Assembly: GCF_026241105.1 (NCBI RefSeq)
Contig: NZ_JAPFFT010000003.1
Location: 62,001-126,000 of the forward strand
Length of the DNA stretch: 64,000 nt
Source: Arthrobacter rhizophilus
GTDB lineage: Bacteria > Actinomycetota > Actinomycetes > Actinomycetales > Micrococcaceae
Reading direction: 5' to 3'
In this document: positions 61,472-64,000 of the stretch, one piece after another
How the letters are laid out: each line of letters starts with the position of its first letter
How positions within the stretch are numbered: the first letter of the stretch is position 1
The notes under the pieces: generated by a model
What the model saw: only the letters and a program-made list of their open reading frames with translations
The model's database searches: none
Told to the model about the DNA's origin: nothing
Made by a program: the position numbers and the translations under genes

Positions 61472-63574
61472 TTACTTCTCCACGAGGGTCAGGACGTCGT
61501 ACGTGGCGACGATTTCGTCGTTCTGGTTGGTCAGGACGGCATCCCAGGCTACTTCGCCGTACTCGTCGGTTTCGCGCGGGGTGATCTTCTTAGCTGTCAG
61601 GGTGACGCGGATCGAATCCCCTGCCGGCACGGGCTTGACGAGGCGCAGGTTCTCCAGGCCGTAGTTGGCCAGGACGGGCCCCGGAGCGGGCTCCACGAAC
61701 AGTCCGGCGGCCCAGCTCAGCAGCAGGTATCCGTGCGCCACGATTCCCGGGAAGAACGGGTTCGCCTCGGCTGCTGCCTGGTTGGTGTGGGCGTAGAAGG
61801 TGTCGCCCGTGGAGTTGGCGAAGGCGGTGATGTCTTCGAGGGTGACCTGCCGTAGTCCAGACCGCACAGCGTCGCCGATCCGCAAAGTCGCCAGGGACTT
61901 CCGGAACGGGTGCGTTCCTTCCGTCTCCACCGTAAAGTTGCGGTCCGCGCCTGCGTGCCAGACGCCGGTCACGGCAGTGAGCATGTTCGGCGAGCCTTGA
62001 ATGGCGGTGCGCTGCATATGGTGCATGACCGAGCGGATACCGCCGAGTTCTTCGCCGCCACCGGCACGGCCCGGTCCGCCGTGGACCAGGTGCGGCACGG
62101 GCGAACCATGCCCGGTTGACGATCGGGCGTCCTCCCGGTTGAGCATCAGGACCCGCCCGTGGTGCGCCGCGATTCCGGTCACCAATTCGCGGGCAATAGC
62201 GGGATCGTTGGTGCATACGGAGGCCACCAGGGAGCCGCCACCGCGGGCGGCGAGGCGGACGGCGTCGTCGAGGTCCGTGTACCCGATCACGGACGACACC
62301 GGACCGAACGCCTCGAGCGAGTGGACAGCTTCCGAGTCCGCGTCAGCCCAACTCAGGACGACCGGCGACATGAATGCTCCGCCCTCAACGACACCAACGG
62401 TGCCGTCGAGCGAGGTGACCGACGGCGAATCGAGCGCCCCGTACGCAAGCTCCCCACCGGCGTCGAGCATTGACTGCACTGCCGCGCGAACGTCGGCGAG
62501 TTGCTCGAGGGACGCGAGGGCGCCCATCGTGACGCCCTCCGCGCGGGGGTCACCGACGACGACGCGCTCGTCCACCCGCGCGCCGATGGCGGAGACGACG
62601 TCGGACACCAAGGCCTGCGGCACGATGGTGCGGCGGATCGAGGTGCACTTCTGCCCGGCCTTGACCGTCATTTCGGTGACGACAGACTTGATGAAGGCGT
62701 CGAACTCGGGGGTGCCGGGGACTGCGTCGGGTCCGAGGATGGCGGCGTTGAGCGAGTCCGTTTCCGAGGTGAAGCGGACGCCACCCTGGACCACGTTGAC
62801 GTGGGACTTCAGCGAGTTGGCGGTGGATGCCGAACCGGTGAAGGCAAGAATGTCGCGGTAATCGAGATGGTCCAGCAAGTTCCGGGCGGATCCCGAGATG
62901 AGCTGCAGCGAGCCTTCGGGCAGGATCCCGGACTCCACGATCGCCTTGACCACGACGGCGGCCACGTAACCGGTGGGGGTGGCCGGCTTGACGATGGTGG
63001 GGACGCCGGCGATGAATGCGGGCGCGAACTTTTCGAGCATGCCCCAGACGGGGAAGTTGAAGGCGTTGATCTGCGCGGCGACCCCCGGGATGCGGGTGTA
63101 GATGTGCTCGCCGGCGAAGGAGCCATCCTTGGACAGGATTTCCATGGGACCGTCCACTACAACCCGCGAGTTTGGCAGTTCGCGGCGGCCCTTGGAGCCA
63201 AAGGTGAAGAGAACGCCGATGCCGCCGTCGATGTCCACCATCGAGTCGATCTTGGTGGCGCCGGTCTTGAATGAGGACGTGTAGAACTCCTCGCGACGGC
63301 CGTTGAGGTACTGGGCCAGCTCCTTGAGCTTGAGGGCGCGCTGGTGGAAGGTGAGCTTGCCGAGCTCGCGCTGGCCCACCGTGCGGCCGTAGTTCACGAC
63401 GCCGGCAAGGTCCAGTCCGTCGGTGTTGACCGTTGCGAGGAGCTCGCCCGTGCTGGCGTCGCGGACGGGCACGCCCGCGGAGGCGTCGGCGCGGGGGGTC
63501 CACCACTCGCCCTGGACGAAACTGGGCACGGTTTCAACAACTGTGGCTTCCGGAGCGACTGCGGTACTGGTCAT
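61472..63574 (-). CDS. paaZ: Bifunctional oxepin-CoA hydrolase/semialdehyde dehydrogenase PaaZ
   Basis: Enzyme of 700 residues that opens the oxepin ring and oxidises the aldehyde formed. The N-terminal aldehyde dehydrogenase has TSETDSLNAAI (Glu) and KAGQKCTSIRRTIV (Cys). The C-terminal MaoC-type hydratase, from about residue 565, has STGDTFYAH with the catalytic Asp and His, and FPGIVAHGYLLLSWAAGLFV. ATG 63574 with AAGGA 10 bp upstream was chosen; the open frame to 63784 passes through the operator. It has its own promoter with a PaaR-type palindrome. Confidence 0.95.
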   Translation of the reverse strand: MTSTAVAPEATVVETVPSFVQGEWWTPRADASAGVPVRDASTGELLATVNTDGLDLAGVVNYGRTVGQRELGKLTFHQRALKLKELAQYLNGRREEFYTSSFKTGATKIDSMVDIDGGIGVLFTFGSKGRRELPNSRVVVDGPMEILSKDGSFAGEHIYTRIPGVAAQINAFNFPVWGMLEKFAPAFIAGVPTIVKPATPTGYVAAVVVKAIVESGILPEGSLQLISGSARNLLDHLDYRDILAFTGSASTANSLKSHVNVVQGGVRFTSETDSLNAAILGPDAVPGTPEFDAFIKSVVTEMTVKAGQKCTSIRRTIVPQALVSDVVSAIGARVDERVVVGDPRAEGVTMGALASLEQLADVRAAVQSMLDAGGELAYGALDSPSVTSLDGTVGVVEGGAFMSPVVLSWADADSEAVHSLEAFGPVSSVIGYTDLDDAVRLAARGGGSLVASVCTNDPAIARELVTGIAAHHGRVLMLNREDARSSTGHGSPVPHLVHGGPGRAGGGEELGGIRSVMHHMQRTAIQGSPNMLTAVTGVWHAGADRNFTVETEGTHPFRKSLATLRIGDAVRSGLRQVTLEDITAFANSTGDTFYAHTNQAAAEANPFFPGIVAHGYLLLSWAAGLFVEPAPGPVLANYGLENLRLVKPVPAGDSIRVTLTAKKITPRETDEYGEVAWDAVLTNQNDEIVATYDVLTLVEK

Positions 63575-63627
63575 CGTCGACGGGTCCTTCCAAGGCACGG
63601 GCACGAAATGGACTGAACGGCCGCAAA

Positions 63628-63649
63628 TTACTGACCGGCCGTTCGGTAA
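63628..63649. promoter_or_regulatory. Putative PaaR operator upstream of paaZ
   Basis: A 22-bp near-perfect palindrome with halves TTACTGACCGG and CCGTTCGGTAA, the best match of the four. It lies 54 bp before the paaZ ATG. Confidence 0.82.
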
Positions 63650-63815
63650 TATCCCCAGAATACATGAGAGCCCCGATCTGCACACCAGATGTTTCTTCGG
63701 ACTGGCTTCGTTTTCCCCTTCTTTGACGCGTTTTGACGCCCAGGATTGGCGACTCGCCGTGTCGTCAGCGCTTTCCGACATCAAAGAAGGTCACGACGGC
63801 GCGTGGTTACCCCCG

Positions 63816-64000
63816 TTAGCCCGCCCGGCTCCCGAGCTTGGTACGGACGGCGCCGATTTCGGCCTCGGAAACGCCGTTTGCCGCCAGGAAAGCGGCGGTA
63901 TTGATGGAGTGCGCGAATACGAGGAGGCTGGCCGTGCGTATGGCCAGCATGGCTTCTAGCGCTTCTTCCTCAAGAAAGGCGTCATGGGCATGTGGGGCTC
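63816..64000 (-). CDS. C-terminal end of an unidentified protein (cut by window edge)
   Basis: An open minus-strand frame enters from the window edge and ends with TAA at 63816-63818. The visible 61 residues are coding-like and helical, Ala/Glu-rich (EEEALEAMLAIRTASLLVFA, then NGVSEAEIGAVRTKLG). No family can be named from this part. It lies about 170 bp upstream of the paaZ promoter and on the same strand. Confidence 0.55.
   Translation of the reverse strand, partial: APHAHDAFLEEEALEAMLAIRTASLLVFAHSINTAAFLAANGVSEAEIGAVRTKLGSRAG

Noticed and set aside
61770..61800. Apparent loss of a catalytic Asp in the PaaZ hydratase (AHTN instead of AHMD)
   Set aside because: The catalytic Asp/His pair is the GDxFYAH part, which is intact; the later position is not catalytic.

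Overview
The window is high-GC DNA from an actinobacterium, most likely Arthrobacter or a close relative (Micrococcaceae: Arthrobacter, Paenarthrobacter, Pseudarthrobacter). The pointers are the actinobacterial-style paa genes, three LytR-CpsA-Psr (LCP) proteins, a Tad/Flp pilus locus without a secretin, DUF4012 and VanZ proteins, an LAxTG sorting signal and frequent GTG/TTG starts. No rRNA, tRNA, CRISPR array, IS element or phage gene was seen.

Layout. 1-3.5 kb: branched-chain 2-oxoacid dehydrogenase operon (E1alpha, E1beta, start of E2) with a divergent Lrp-type regulator. 3.7-17.9 kb: exopolysaccharide/cell-surface block: three family-2 glycosyltransferases, an MOP flippase, an EpsG/Wzy-like polymerase carrying an in-frame 29-residue tandem repeat, a fused chain-length regulator/tyrosine kinase, a polyprenyl glycosylphosphotransferase, a DUF4012 protein, an LANTG-anchored protein and a VanZ protein. 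18-22.2 kb: low-molecular-weight tyrosine phosphatase, a broken CMD-family gene, an LCP protein, an orphan TadG-like protein and a DUF2127 protein. 22.3-27.7 kb: an M-box (Mg2+) riboswitch followed by an NRAMP-related transporter, a PRC/MgtE_N/CBS protein and a near-copy of the first LCP protein. 27.8-33.3 kb: a CDF transporter and paaA-B-C-D-E-G.

33.7-57.3 kb: regulation and surface appendages. There are two paralogous OmpR-type two-component systems, an HPt-like protein without its histidine, a complete Tad/Flp operon with twin pilins, a PAS-ANTAR protein, a SipW signal peptidase with two TasA/CalY-like exported proteins, a double-cupredoxin protein, several very small membrane or secreted proteins, a third LCP protein and a prolyl-oligopeptidase-family peptidase. 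Four promoters in this stretch carry CTTAAG-type direct repeats with an 11-bp period, probably sites for one or both OmpR-type regulators.

57.4-64 kb: GNAT protein, paaI-paaK, a TetR regulator (PaaR-like), a VOC protein, paaZ and an unidentified truncated gene. Similar 22-bp palindromes precede paaA, paaI, the tetR gene and paaZ, so one phenylacetate regulon is split over about 35 kb. A dispersed GTGAGCGAGCGTC repeat with a fixed 32-bp spacing occurs at three intergenic sites, with a partial relative at a fourth.

Start codons were moved from the longest reading frame wherever a Shine-Dalgarno sequence or a 4-bp overlap favoured an internal start. All family assignments are from reading the sequence; no searches were run.
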